NCBI GenBank assembly: GCA_002309875.1
Contig: DBYM01000029.1
Location: 3,457-17,123, forward strand
Reading direction: 5' to 3'
Length of the DNA: 13,667 bases
Source: Cyanobacteria bacterium UBA1186
GTDB lineage: Bacteria > Cyanobacteriota > Vampirovibrionia > Gastranaerophilales > Gastranaerophilaceae
The notes beneath the pieces were generated by a model. That model was given only the letters and a program-made list of their open reading frames with translations, did no database searches and was not told the DNA's origin. Both the position numbers and the translations under genes were made by a program. Of the stretch, positions 1-7,220 are shown piece by piece; position 1 is the first letter of the stretch; each line of letters starts with the position of its first letter.

Positions 1-1
1 G

Positions 2-1489
2 TTACTTAAGGATAAGAAAAAAAATGTTGTTATTTCGGCCGATGACATTCTGACTTTTACCGTAAACTTTTTTGCGTCCGTATTTACAGGTAAAAATATT
101 TATCTTGTTGATGATATTAAAAGGGGCAGAAATTTTGAATTTGATATTGATATTTTGGATTCATATTCCCAATCAGAAAATGACAATCCGTATCTGTTCC
201 CCGAGATTAACCCTGATGATGTTGTTATAAATTTACTCACTTCGGGCAGCAGCGGAGGGGGTAAATGTATAAAGAAAAGCCTTACCAATCTTATTAATGA
301 AGCGAAAGACATACAAAACACCTTTAAATTCAAAGAACGGTTTGTCGTAACATGTTCTACGACCTGCGGACATTTGTTCGGTCTGACCTTCGGGTTTATG
401 TTCCCTTTGTGCAACCATCATTCAATATATTCGGATAATATAGAATATCCCGATTTGTATGATGTTGAAAACAGTTTCTTTGTTTCGACTCCCGCATTTT
501 TAGATATAGTCAGGAAAAATAATATTAAACTCAATTCCGAATATATAGTTTCGGCAGGCTCCAAACTCAAAGACGATACTTTTGAATATCTTGAAGGTTT
601 TTCAAAAATCATTGAAATCTATGGTAGTACGGAAACGGGTGTAATCGCTTACAGGAGACATTTTAATGAGGATTGCCTGACGCTTTTTGAGAATGTCAGA
701 CTGAAATGTCTTGAGGACGCAACTCTTGTGGCATCTCCTTATTCGTTTGAAGGACGGGTTGAAATTAACGATAAAGTGGAGCAGAAAAATAATAAAATTG
801 TTCTCAAAAACAGAACGGACAGACTGCTTAAAATTCAGGAAAAAAGAGTTTCTGCCGAGGGTATGGAAAATTATTTAAACAGTTCAGACTTGGTAAATGA
901 AAGTTATTGTTTTAAAAATCAGGATAAAATAGCCTGCCTGTGCGTATTATCCGAATCAGGAATAAATTTTCTCAAAAATAACGGTGTTCCCGAATTTACG
1001 AAGGATTTGAAAAAACATCTTCATAATGAATTTGAAATCGTTCCGCAGAGGTTTAAGTTTATTGACGAATTGCCGAGAACAAAGACGGGCAAAATTGATA
1101 AGAATTTTATTGAGCATTTATTTGAAATAAATACCTCTCTGCCGGTCATTTTAAAAAGAGAAGTCAGCGGAAACAGTGTATCTTTGGAGATGTTATTCTA
1201 CAAAAACTGTGATTTTTATTCGGGACATTTTCCCGGTTTTCCGATAACGCCGGGAGTTGTGCAGTTGTATTTTGCATCTTTTTTCGGAGAATATTTTTTT
1301 CGGGACAAATTGGCAGACGGGCAAATGAAACGTATCAAATTTAATAACATAATTCATGCCGGCGAAACGGTAAGACTAAGACTTGAAAAAAAAGATGCAA
1401 CGGTTTCTTTTGAATATTCAAATGATAACAACGTGTTTTCGTCAGGCGTATTTTCATGTGAAAATATTTTTGAAGGAGTATTGGAATGA
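2..1489 (+). CDS. Acyl/aryl-acid ligase fused to ApeI-like dehydratase (5' partial)
   Basis: The reading frame is open to the left edge, so the gene starts upstream; about 495 residues are visible. Seen: an adenylate-forming ligase with phosphate-loop TSGSSGGGK (nt 239-265), A5-type motif EIYGSTETG (about nt 614-640), a hinge segment DRLLKIQEKRVSAEG (about nt 818-862) and the C-terminal lysine in PRTKTGK (Lys codon at 1091). After it comes a hot-dog dehydratase-like domain with YSGHFPGFPITPGVVQL (His codon at 1226), as in FabZ/ApeI. Family knowledge: in aryl-polyene clusters the ligase loads an aryl acid onto a carrier protein and the dehydratase forms the polyene double bonds; here the two are one polypeptide. 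The FabZ acidic partner expected after the PGV motif is not evident (VQLYFASFF). The stop overlaps the next ATG (ATGA). Substrate unknown; cytosolic. A TTG at 155 is internal and is not the start. Confidence 0.85.
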   Translation, partial: LLKDKKKNVVISADDILTFTVNFFASVFTGKNIYLVDDIKRGRNFEFDIDILDSYSQSENDNPYLFPEINPDDVVINLLTSGSSGGGKCIKKSLTNLINEAKDIQNTFKFKERFVVTCSTTCGHLFGLTFGFMFPLCNHHSIYSDNIEYPDLYDVENSFFVSTPAFLDIVRKNNIKLNSEYIVSAGSKLKDDTFEYLEGFSKIIEIYGSTETGVIAYRRHFNEDCLTLFENVRLKCLEDATLVASPYSFEGRVEINDKVEQKNNKIVLKNRTDRLLKIQEKRVSAEGMENYLNSSDLVNESYCFKNQDKIACLCVLSESGINFLKNNGVPEFTKDLKKHLHNEFEIVPQRFKFIDELPRTKTGKIDKNFIEHLFEINTSLPVILKREVSGNSVSLEMLFYKNCDFYSGHFPGFPITPGVVQLYFASFFGEYFFRDKLADGQMKRIKFNNIIHAGETVRLRLEKKDATVSFEYSNDNNVFSSGVFSCENIFEGVLE

Positions 1490-1905
1490 GTTTATTCAAA
1501 TCCGAATTTGAAATAAAAATTCCGTTTCACGACTTAGACCCGATGGACGTCGTTTGGCACGGGAACTATATCAAATATATGGAGCAGTCACGCTGCGATA
1601 TGTTTAATAAAATAAATTACACATATTACGATATGAAAAATGACAATTATGCCTATCCCGTAGCGAAGATGCAAACCAAGTATATAAAGCCTTTGAGGTT
1701 TAATCAGGAGGTTTTGATTGAGACATCTTTGGAAGAAGTTGAGCCTGCAATTATAATCAGGTATAAAATGTTTGACAAGGCAACAAGAGTGGAAGTGTTC
1801 AGTGCAGAAACAATGCAGATAGGGGTAGATATAAAGACGGGTGAAAGCGTTTATACTCCGCCCGCAAATCTGTTGAAAAGGTTAGAGAAAATTAATGAAA
1901 AGTAA
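1486..1905 (+). CDS. 4HBT-type hot-dog acyl thioesterase
   Basis: A 139-residue single hot-dog domain protein of normal length for 4-hydroxybenzoyl-CoA thioesterase/YbgC-like enzymes. The N-terminal motif FHDLDPMDVVWHGNY (residues 14-28) matches the family signature; by alignment to the classical enzyme Asp18 is the likely catalytic residue. The start is fixed by AAGGAG at 1473-1478, 7 nt before the ATG, and by the ATGA overlap with the preceding ligase-dehydratase gene. Thioesterases of this type occur in aryl-polyene clusters (ApeK-like), where they are thought to release or edit acyl thioesters. The substrate cannot be read from the sequence. Its position, translationally coupled within the operon, supports a role in the same pathway. 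Confidence 0.85.
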   Translation: MSLFKSEFEIKIPFHDLDPMDVVWHGNYIKYMEQSRCDMFNKINYTYYDMKNDNYAYPVAKMQTKYIKPLRFNQEVLIETSLEEVEPAIIIRYKMFDKATRVEVFSAETMQIGVDIKTGESVYTPPANLLKRLEKINEK

Positions 1906-2416
1906 ATTCGGATACTTAATCATATGTTTTTTATTCTTTATTCTTTCCTGCAGTGCTTCTGTATATGACCACAAAACCAATGCAAAAGTACTGATGAAGG
2001 AACTTCCCGTTTTAAATAATATCGAATGCACTTTTAAACAGGAAAAGATTTTAAAGAACATTGAAAAACCGCTGATTTCGGGCGGGAATTTCAAATTCGA
2101 CAAATCCCGGGGTGTGTTTTTTGAAACGACTTATCCGATAAGAACAATAACATCATACACGAACAAAGATTATGAACAGATAAACGATATAATTCTTGCG
2201 ATATCAAACAGGCAGTATTCAAAGTTGGATAACGCATTTGATTTGTATTACCAAAAAAATACGGAAGATTGGACACTCGGACTTGTTCCCAAGGGAACAA
2301 CCATATTGGATAAATACGTGGGTTCAATTACAATTGACGGAAGTGATTACATCAAAAAGATAGTTATTGATTTCAGAGACGGGAGCAGGACAACCCAATG
2401 GTTTTCAGTAGAATAA
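1895..2416 (+). CDS. LolA-like outer-membrane lipoprotein carrier homologue
   Basis: A 173-residue exported protein. Residues 1-20 are a hydrophobic signal with the lipobox-like sequence ILSC (Cys19), so it may be a lipoprotein instead of a soluble periplasmic carrier as classical LolA is. The mature part has LolA-like features: an early CTFKQEK segment, then GGNFKFDKSRGVFFETTYPI, resembling the F.Q....G.F....G...T.P pattern of the LolA beta-half-barrel. Its ATG lies 11 nt inside the thioesterase gene and no strong Shine-Dalgarno is seen, which suggests translational coupling. In aryl-polyene clusters a LolA-like protein sits next to an MMPL exporter, as here, and is believed to ferry the lipidic product across the periplasm. 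The family call is fairly sure from fold pattern and context; the cargo is inferred. Confidence 0.75.
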   Translation: MKSKFGYLIICFLFFILSCSASVYDHKTNAKVLMKELPVLNNIECTFKQEKILKNIEKPLISGGNFKFDKSRGVFFETTYPIRTITSYTNKDYEQINDIILAISNRQYSKLDNAFDLYYQKNTEDWTLGLVPKGTTILDKYVGSITIDGSDYIKKIVIDFRDGSRTTQWFSVE

Positions 2417-4518
2417 ATGTTTTCAGAATACTTTTTATAAGTGTTTTGTCATTAATATTCATAATTATGGCGGTAAAAAACAATAAACCGTTTGAAACAA
2501 GTCTTATCAAATCAATTCTGCCTGAAAATATAACGGAAAAAACAAAGATGGTTTCCGTATTGGACAATTCATCTTCACTGATAAAAATTGTTTTTGAATC
2601 CGATAACAGCGATAAACTCTCGGAACTGAAGAAATCTTTTATGGAGGAACTTAATTCGGACGGGTTTGCGATTTCCAACCATAATTATGCACCTCTGCTT
2701 GATTGGTATAGTCAAACTCCTTCCAATTTCCTTTCTTCAAAGACAAGAAAACTGTTATCGGATAAGAAATACGATTTGGTCTATGAACAGGGACTTGAGC
2801 GGTTGTATAATCCTGTCGGAATATCCGTTGTTGAGATTACCAAAGACCCGTTTTTGTTACTGACTGATTTTCTGATGCAGAATAATCTCGGAAACGGAAA
2901 TAATTATTTTGACGGAAAGTATTACGATACAGAGAGGATAAAAATTGATTCAAATGCCGATTGGGCAAATCATAAAATATCGGACCTTATTAAGATACGG
3001 AACAAATATTCGGAAAACGGCAATAAGGTTTATCTTGCGGGAACGCCGATTCATACTTATTACACAACGGTTGCGAGCACAATATCAATTAATATAATCT
3101 GCGTTCTTATAACTTTTTTGATTATATTTTTAACCTATTTTTATTTTAAAAAATTCAAGTTGCTTATTCCGATTGTGTTAAGTATTGCGTTCGGTTTTCT
3201 TGCGGGTTTTGCAATCACAAAAAGTATTTACCTCAACTTCCATCTGATAACGTTTTTGTTCGGAACAACTCTTATAGGTATCGGAATAGATTATTCATAC
3301 CATTATATTTTCAGAGACGATTCGGACAAAAGTTTTCTTAAAAATTTAACGATGAGTCTTTTATCGACGGTAATATCGTTTTCGCTTTTATACATATTAA
3401 AAATCGATATACTCAGCCAAACGGCTACTTTTACAATAGCGGGTTTAACGGGTATTTACCTTTTTATAGTCATTTTGTACCCTGTGATAAATTTCCCGAA
3501 AGAATTTAAAACATTTGACCCGAACTTTAACAAAAAAACAAAAATCACATTATCTGTTATTATTATTGCGGTTATTTCAGTCGGATTATTCCGGGTTAAA
3601 TTCGACGATTCGCTCCTTTCTTTGTACGTTCCGGGTAAAAAACTCGTAACGGCCGAAACTCTTTTCAATAAGGCGTCGAAGCACGATATAAAAAATAGTG
3701 CGGTAATAGCGGTCAGAGGGAATACTCTGAAAGAACTCACCGAAGAAGAAGAAAAAGTTACGGATTTGCTTGATGAAAAAGATATAAATTACATCTGTGT
3801 TTCAAAATTTATTCCTTCGGAAAAAAGGCAGCGTGAGAACTATGATTTAACTAAGGAACTTTATAAAAACGAACTTAACAAATATGACGGCATACTGTCG
3901 GCTAAGCAGATAAACAAACTGAAAAAAGAAGATTTTTTATACAGTAATTTTGATATCAGAAATCTGCCCGATTTTAAGGATTTAATGCCCGATAACAATA
4001 CTTCTTTAATAATTTCTTTTTCGAATGACTTGCCGAAAATAGAATCCGCCAACGTTGAGGTGATTGATTTTCAGACTACTGTTTCAGATTATCTCAGAAC
4101 GTACAGAGTGAATCTTTTGAAAATACTTCCGCTCATTTATCTCGTTTTATATTTTGTTCTTCTGTTTTCTTACGGGATAAAGAAATCCGTAAAAATGTTT
4201 CTGCCGATTATTTTGTCTGCGGTTTTTGTCCTGTCCTTTATAAGCATGATTGGGATTAAATTAAATCTGTTCACGGTTTTAGGGCTGCTTTTGGTATTGG
4301 GTTTCACGACGGATTATTCTATATTCAGCGGAAGCAAATCCAAAAACAGTTCTTCTGCGGTATTTTTAGCCTGCCTGACAACCGCTTTGTCTTTTGCATT
4401 ATTAATTTTTACGACTTTTAAACTTATAAGTATGCTCGCACTGACAACATCTCTCGGAATATTATCGAGTTATATTTTCATAAAAATATTACCGAAGGAT
4501 AAGGAAAACGTGGTATAA
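2398..4518 (+). CDS. MMPL/RND-family exporter
   Basis: A 706-residue inner-membrane transporter with the two-module MMPL/RND layout. There is one N-terminal helix (about residues 9-26), a periplasmic loop, a helix bundle (about 222-365) containing GIGIDYSYHY, a helix at about 380-402, a second periplasmic loop, and a second bundle (about 572-699) containing VLGFTTDYSIFSG at the equivalent place. Such exporters in aryl-polyene clusters accompany a LolA-like protein and probably move the lipid-linked product out of the inner membrane, driven by the proton gradient. The ATG lies 19 nt inside the LolA-like gene, with AGGA at 2387-2390 as a modest ribosome site. The stop codon TAA (4516-4518) lies inside the TATAAT of the next gene's candidate promoter. 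Confidence 0.88.
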   Translation: MVFSRINVFRILFISVLSLIFIIMAVKNNKPFETSLIKSILPENITEKTKMVSVLDNSSSLIKIVFESDNSDKLSELKKSFMEELNSDGFAISNHNYAPLLDWYSQTPSNFLSSKTRKLLSDKKYDLVYEQGLERLYNPVGISVVEITKDPFLLLTDFLMQNNLGNGNNYFDGKYYDTERIKIDSNADWANHKISDLIKIRNKYSENGNKVYLAGTPIHTYYTTVASTISINIICVLITFLIIFLTYFYFKKFKLLIPIVLSIAFGFLAGFAITKSIYLNFHLITFLFGTTLIGIGIDYSYHYIFRDDSDKSFLKNLTMSLLSTVISFSLLYILKIDILSQTATFTIAGLTGIYLFIVILYPVINFPKEFKTFDPNFNKKTKITLSVIIIAVISVGLFRVKFDDSLLSLYVPGKKLVTAETLFNKASKHDIKNSAVIAVRGNTLKELTEEEEKVTDLLDEKDINYICVSKFIPSEKRQRENYDLTKELYKNELNKYDGILSAKQINKLKKEDFLYSNFDIRNLPDFKDLMPDNNTSLIISFSNDLPKIESANVEVIDFQTTVSDYLRTYRVNLLKILPLIYLVLYFVLLFSYGIKKSVKMFLPIILSAVFVLSFISMIGIKLNLFTVLGLLLVLGFTTDYSIFSGSKSKNSSSAVFLACLTTALSFALLIFTTFKLISMLALTTSLGILSSYIFIKILPKDKENVV

Positions 4519-4519
4519 T
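4511..4519 (+). promoter_or_regulatory. Extended -10 promoter giving a leaderless methyltransferase mRNA
   Basis: TGGTATAAT is a perfect extended -10 (TGnTATAAT). The hexamer at 4514-4519 is separated from the ATG at 4526 by exactly 6 nt, so the expected transcription start is the A of the ATG. No good -35 is seen (TTACCG at 4489-4494 is 3/6), which the TGn element could compensate for. No Shine-Dalgarno lies at usable distance; the nearest purine run, AAGGAAAA at 4501, is about 18 nt away. The hexamer overlaps the stop codon of the exporter gene. Promoter activity is inferred. Confidence 0.55.
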
Positions 4520-4525
4520 CTGACT

Positions 4526-5584
4526 ATGATTAAAAGGGCTGAGAAAAAACAATCACGAATAACGGCACTTGCAGATGCTCAGAAACTTGTGTTTGCACCG
4601 CTCACTTTTCAGGCAATAGGAACAATGCTTGATATCGGGCTTATAAAACTTCTTGATAATAATTCATTGACAATAAAAGAGATTATTAAAGCCTTAAACT
4701 CGGACGAATATACGGTTAAAACTCTTTTGCAGATTGCAAAAATTGTTGGAATTGTTGAAAAAGACTCCGATAAATACAGATTATCCAAAACGGGCGAAGC
4801 CTTTTTGTATGATGATATGACCGTTGCCAACTTCAATTTTGTAAAAGATATTTGCTATCTCGGAGCAAGCGAACTGACAAAATCTTTTAAGAACAAATCT
4901 CCCGAAGGGCTCAAAAAATTCATAAAGGATTCCGAAACAATTTACCCTCTTGTTCCAAATCTTGAGGAGCCGCTTAAATCGAGTTGGTATAATTTTGATA
5001 ATTTGTATTCGGATAATTGCTTTGACAAAGTTTGTGAAATTATTTCTTCAAAATACAAAAACATTTTTGATATTGGCGGAAATACGGGAAAATTTGAAAA
5101 AATTTGTTTAAAAAACAAAGATATTAATGTTACAATGCTTGATTTGCCCGAAAATATATCGGCAAGGATTGATAATCCCGAACTTAAAGGGTGCAATTTT
5201 TATCCCGTTGATGTTTTGGATAAGAATATAAAGTATCCGAAAATGAAGAATTGCGCGGTTTTAATGAGTCAGTTCCTTGATTGTTTTTCAAAAGAGCAGA
5301 TTGTCAAAATCCTTACCGATTTAAAAAACAATATTGATACGGAATCAGGTGTTTTTATTTTAGAGCCGTTCATGGACAAACAGCCGTTTGAGGCGGGAGA
5401 ATATTCACTTGTACACATTTCTCTTTATTTTACCTGTATGGCAAACGGTGTAAGTAAAATGTATGAACAATCCGAGATGACTGACCTTGTCAAACAGGCG
5501 GGATTAACGGTTTCAAAAATATATGATGATATCGGGCCTTTTGGCTATACAATGCTGGAATGTAAAAAAGATGGAATGGTTTAA
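4526..5584 (+). CDS. SAM-dependent methyltransferase of the O-methyltransferase fold, pathway type
   Basis: A 352-residue enzyme with an N-terminal winged-helix dimerisation region (about residues 15-95) and a Rossmann methyltransferase domain. The SAM-binding glycine motif is DIGGNTGKF (182-190), followed by the acidic ribose-binding residue in MLDLPE (Asp206). This is the Methyltransf_2 (acetylserotonin/caffeate O-methyltransferase) architecture. The catalytic LHDW-type segment of true O-methyltransferases is replaced by MSQFLDCFS (about nt 5263-5289), so the general-base His is absent. I recognise that variant, with SLYFTCMANG further on, as typical of methyltransferases in aryl-polyene clusters, where the head-group ring is methylated. 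C- versus O-methylation is unresolved. The gene starts 7 nt after the exporter stop and looks leaderless (TATAAT 6 nt before the ATG). Confidence 0.8.
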   Translation: MIKRAEKKQSRITALADAQKLVFAPLTFQAIGTMLDIGLIKLLDNNSLTIKEIIKALNSDEYTVKTLLQIAKIVGIVEKDSDKYRLSKTGEAFLYDDMTVANFNFVKDICYLGASELTKSFKNKSPEGLKKFIKDSETIYPLVPNLEEPLKSSWYNFDNLYSDNCFDKVCEIISSKYKNIFDIGGNTGKFEKICLKNKDINVTMLDLPENISARIDNPELKGCNFYPVDVLDKNIKYPKMKNCAVLMSQFLDCFSKEQIVKILTDLKNNIDTESGVFILEPFMDKQPFEAGEYSLVHISLYFTCMANGVSKMYEQSEMTDLVKQAGLTVSKIYDDIGPFGYTMLECKKDGMV

Positions 5585-6494
5585 TACAAACGAAAAAGCG
5601 GCAGGCAGGAGACGCCTGATGTTTTCCTGGTTTTTGTACAGAATTTTGGGTACAAAAATCCTGCTTGTCATCGCATTTTTTGCTTCGCTTGTCACTTTTT
5701 TAACCAACAAAGATTTGAGAGGGTATTCCAGCAGGTACTTTCAGGCACTCTATTCATACACGAAAAACGAAAAATTTAAACCCTCTCTTTTCAACAGTTT
5801 TAAACATATACATTCCTTTGCGGAATCTTTGGTTTACAGAATAGAAGCATTTGCAAATACCCTCAAGAGTATTAAGGTCAATTTTGTTGACCAAACTTTA
5901 AAGCAGAAAATCTTTGACCAAATCAACAGAAAAGAAGGAATACTGCTCATTTGTAACCATATCGGCAACATTGACGTTATAAGAACTTTTTTGTCCGACA
6001 ACGATTATGCTCAGCCGTTTAATATTTCGGTTTTTCTGCAAAAAGACCGATGCGCAATATTTAATAATTTTTTAGACAGAATTGCCGTAAAACGTGAGGA
6101 TATAAAAATATACCCGATAGAAGAAATAGATATTACGACAATTTCTCAGGTTGACGATGATATGAAAAAAGGCGGAATAGTTTTGATTGCAGGGGACAGA
6201 ATTTCGCTTAACAACTCCGATAAACATATTGAAGCAGACTTTTTGGGCGAAAAAATATACTTACCGCAGGGAACTTTCAGGCTTGCAAAAATCTTAAATG
6301 CGCATACATATTTTATCAGTTGCCTGCAGAACAAAAAAGAATATGCTGTTTATGTCGAGGAGCAGACTGATTTGAATGAAGAAAATTTATACTTAAACTT
6401 TACCGGGTTTCTTGAAAGAATGACATTGACCGCACCATACCAATTTTATCATTTTTATGATATCTTTAAGGGGGGGGAAAATATAAGTAAATAA
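5571..6494 (+). CDS. LpxL/HtrB-like lipid acyltransferase
   Basis: A 307-residue protein from this start. The HX4D acyltransferase motif is seen as NHIGNID (His130, Asp135), and a later GDRISL segment resembles LpxL-family sequences, as does the N-terminal pattern with a hydrophobic stretch near LMFSWFLYRILG. The enzyme is inner-membrane associated and transfers an acyl group to a lipid acceptor; in aryl-polyene clusters such enzymes are thought to place the polyene acyl chain onto the lipid anchor. Start choice: ATG 5571 overlaps the methyltransferase stop by 14 nt and keeps the EWFNTNEKAAG segment, which resembles the W..xE.G start of homologues. ATG 5619 has a better ribosome site (AGGAG 5607-5611, 7 nt spacing) but would cut that segment. 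An upstream ATG at 5523 seems too long. A G8 run at 6470-6477 lies six codons before the stop. Confidence 0.8.
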   Translation: MEWFNTNEKAAGRRRLMFSWFLYRILGTKILLVIAFFASLVTFLTNKDLRGYSSRYFQALYSYTKNEKFKPSLFNSFKHIHSFAESLVYRIEAFANTLKSIKVNFVDQTLKQKIFDQINRKEGILLICNHIGNIDVIRTFLSDNDYAQPFNISVFLQKDRCAIFNNFLDRIAVKREDIKIYPIEEIDITTISQVDDDMKKGGIVLIAGDRISLNNSDKHIEADFLGEKIYLPQGTFRLAKILNAHTYFISCLQNKKEYAVYVEEQTDLNEENLYLNFTGFLERMTLTAPYQFYHFYDIFKGGENISK

Positions 6495-6518
6495 AGGGGT
6501 AAATATAGGAGTTTAGAT

Positions 6519-6953
6519 ATGAAAAAGAGTTTTGTTTTAGTTTTAATTGCAAGTTTTATGTTATGGAGTATTCCTGCGTTTGCATTGAGCGAAGAGGATT
6601 CGGTGCATTTGCGTGATATGAGGGTACAGCCGAGCGAGCCGAAAAATGCTCCGAGATGGACGGATTATGTTCCTGCAAAATACGAAAACCCGAGAACGGA
6701 TTTTACCCGTAAATCCGCAACAAAAGAACTTATATGGGGCGGGGTGCTTACTGATTTGGTAATAACGGCTCCGATTGGTATTCCGATGCTTTGCCACGGT
6801 ACGACAAAACTCAGAAATGCTAATTATGCAATGAAAAAAGAGAAATTCTTTAACGGTTTGGAAGAGGCTTTGAAACTTCCTGAGGCAGAACGTGCAGCGT
6901 TTTATAAAGAACTTCCGAAAAAATGCGGCCTAAAAAAGATGTATATTGATTAG
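6519..6953 (+). CDS. Small secreted or membrane-anchored protein, unknown function
   Basis: A 144-residue protein I do not recognise. Residues 1-22 are a clear Sec signal peptide (MKK, a hydrophobic core, then AFA with cleavage likely after Ala22). The mature part is proline- and charge-rich up to about residue 70, then has a hydrophobic, glycine-containing stretch (about 71-92, ending in a Cys) that could be a transmembrane hairpin or anchor. It ends in a lysine- and glutamate-rich helical tail with a second Cys at 136. The start is set by AGGAG at 6507-6511, 7 nt before the ATG. It lies 24 nt after the acyltransferase gene, so it may be the last gene of the pigment-like operon, or independent. 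A strong terminator follows 24 nt after the stop. No function is assigned. Confidence 0.75.
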   Translation: MKKSFVLVLIASFMLWSIPAFALSEEDSVHLRDMRVQPSEPKNAPRWTDYVPAKYENPRTDFTRKSATKELIWGGVLTDLVITAPIGIPMLCHGTTKLRNANYAMKKEKFFNGLEEALKLPEAERAAFYKELPKKCGLKKMYID

Positions 6954-6977
6954 GGTAAAATTTTTGTAAATATTAAT

Positions 6978-7006
6978 AAAAAAGAGTCCATGCAGGACTC
7001 TTTTTT
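6978..7006. terminator. Bidirectional rho-independent terminator
   Basis: A perfect 12-bp inverted repeat: A6 plus GAGTCC at 6978-6989, loop ATGCA at 6990-6994, then GGACTC plus T6 at 6995-7006. Because the stem is flanked by A6 and T6 it reads as hairpin plus U-tract on both strands. On the + strand it ends the secreted-protein transcript. On the - strand it ends the tRNA-Gly transcript, whose CCA end is one nucleotide away. Confidence 0.92.
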
Positions 7007-7007
7007 A

Positions 7008-7082
7008 TGGAGCGGAAGACGAGACTCGAACTCGCGACAGCCTGCTTGGAAGGCAGGTACTCTACCACTGAGCTACTTCCGC
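7008..7082 (-). tRNA. tRNA-Gly (anticodon TCC), CCA encoded
   Basis: Read on the minus strand from 7082. The acceptor strand GCGGAAG (7082-7076) pairs with CTTCCGC (complement of 7012-7018). The D-arm is GCTCAGTGGTAGAGT. The anticodon stem CCTGC/GCAGG encloses the loop CTTCCAA, giving anticodon TCC. The T-arm is CGCGAGTTCGAGTCTCG. The discriminator base is T, as usual for glycine tRNAs, and CCA is genome-encoded (7010-7008). Length is 75 nt with CCA. The bidirectional terminator follows immediately. Confidence 0.96.
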
Positions 7083-7110
7083 ATGTTTATTATTTAGTTT
7101 TCAATTAGTT

Positions 7111-7182
7111 TCGCTCAGTGGCAGAGTATATTCTCGGATACGCTCCACTTCGTTTCGCTTTGGCACTGAACTACTTCCGCAT
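7111..7182. repeat. tRNA-like debris: inverted D-arm copy and 5'-end direct repeat
   Basis: Two fragments resemble the neighbouring tRNA-Gly gene. On the - strand, 7182-7164 repeats the tRNA 5' end plus one flanking base: 18 of 19 bases match 7084-7066. On the + strand, 7115-7130 reads GCTCAGTGGCAGAGTA, 15 of 16 matches to the tRNA D-arm but in the opposite orientation. The two pieces form an imperfect inverted repeat enclosing about 40 nt. No full cloverleaf can be built: there is no anticodon stem or T-arm. This looks like a rearranged tRNA duplicate or a repeat derived from one. It fills much of the 175-nt gap between the tRNA and uvrA. Confidence 0.6.
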
Positions 7183-7220
7183 AACCCAATAATAAAATAA
7201 AAATTTTATTATTTCAAGTT

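Noticed and set aside
155..157. TTG at 155 as the start of the ligase-dehydratase
   Set aside because: The same frame is open to the left edge and encodes sequence that fits the N-terminal part of the ligase domain, so the gene is simply cut by the window.
6470..6477. G8 homopolymer near the end of the acyltransferase gene as a phase-variation switch
   Set aside because: It lies six codons from the stop, and slippage in either direction soon meets another stop, so only the last few residues would change. It could at most be an assembly-sensitive spot.
6478..6518. Separate promoter for the secreted-protein gene (TATAAG at 6482-6487)
   Set aside because: Five of six to consensus but no -35 at suitable spacing; not strong enough in AT-rich DNA.
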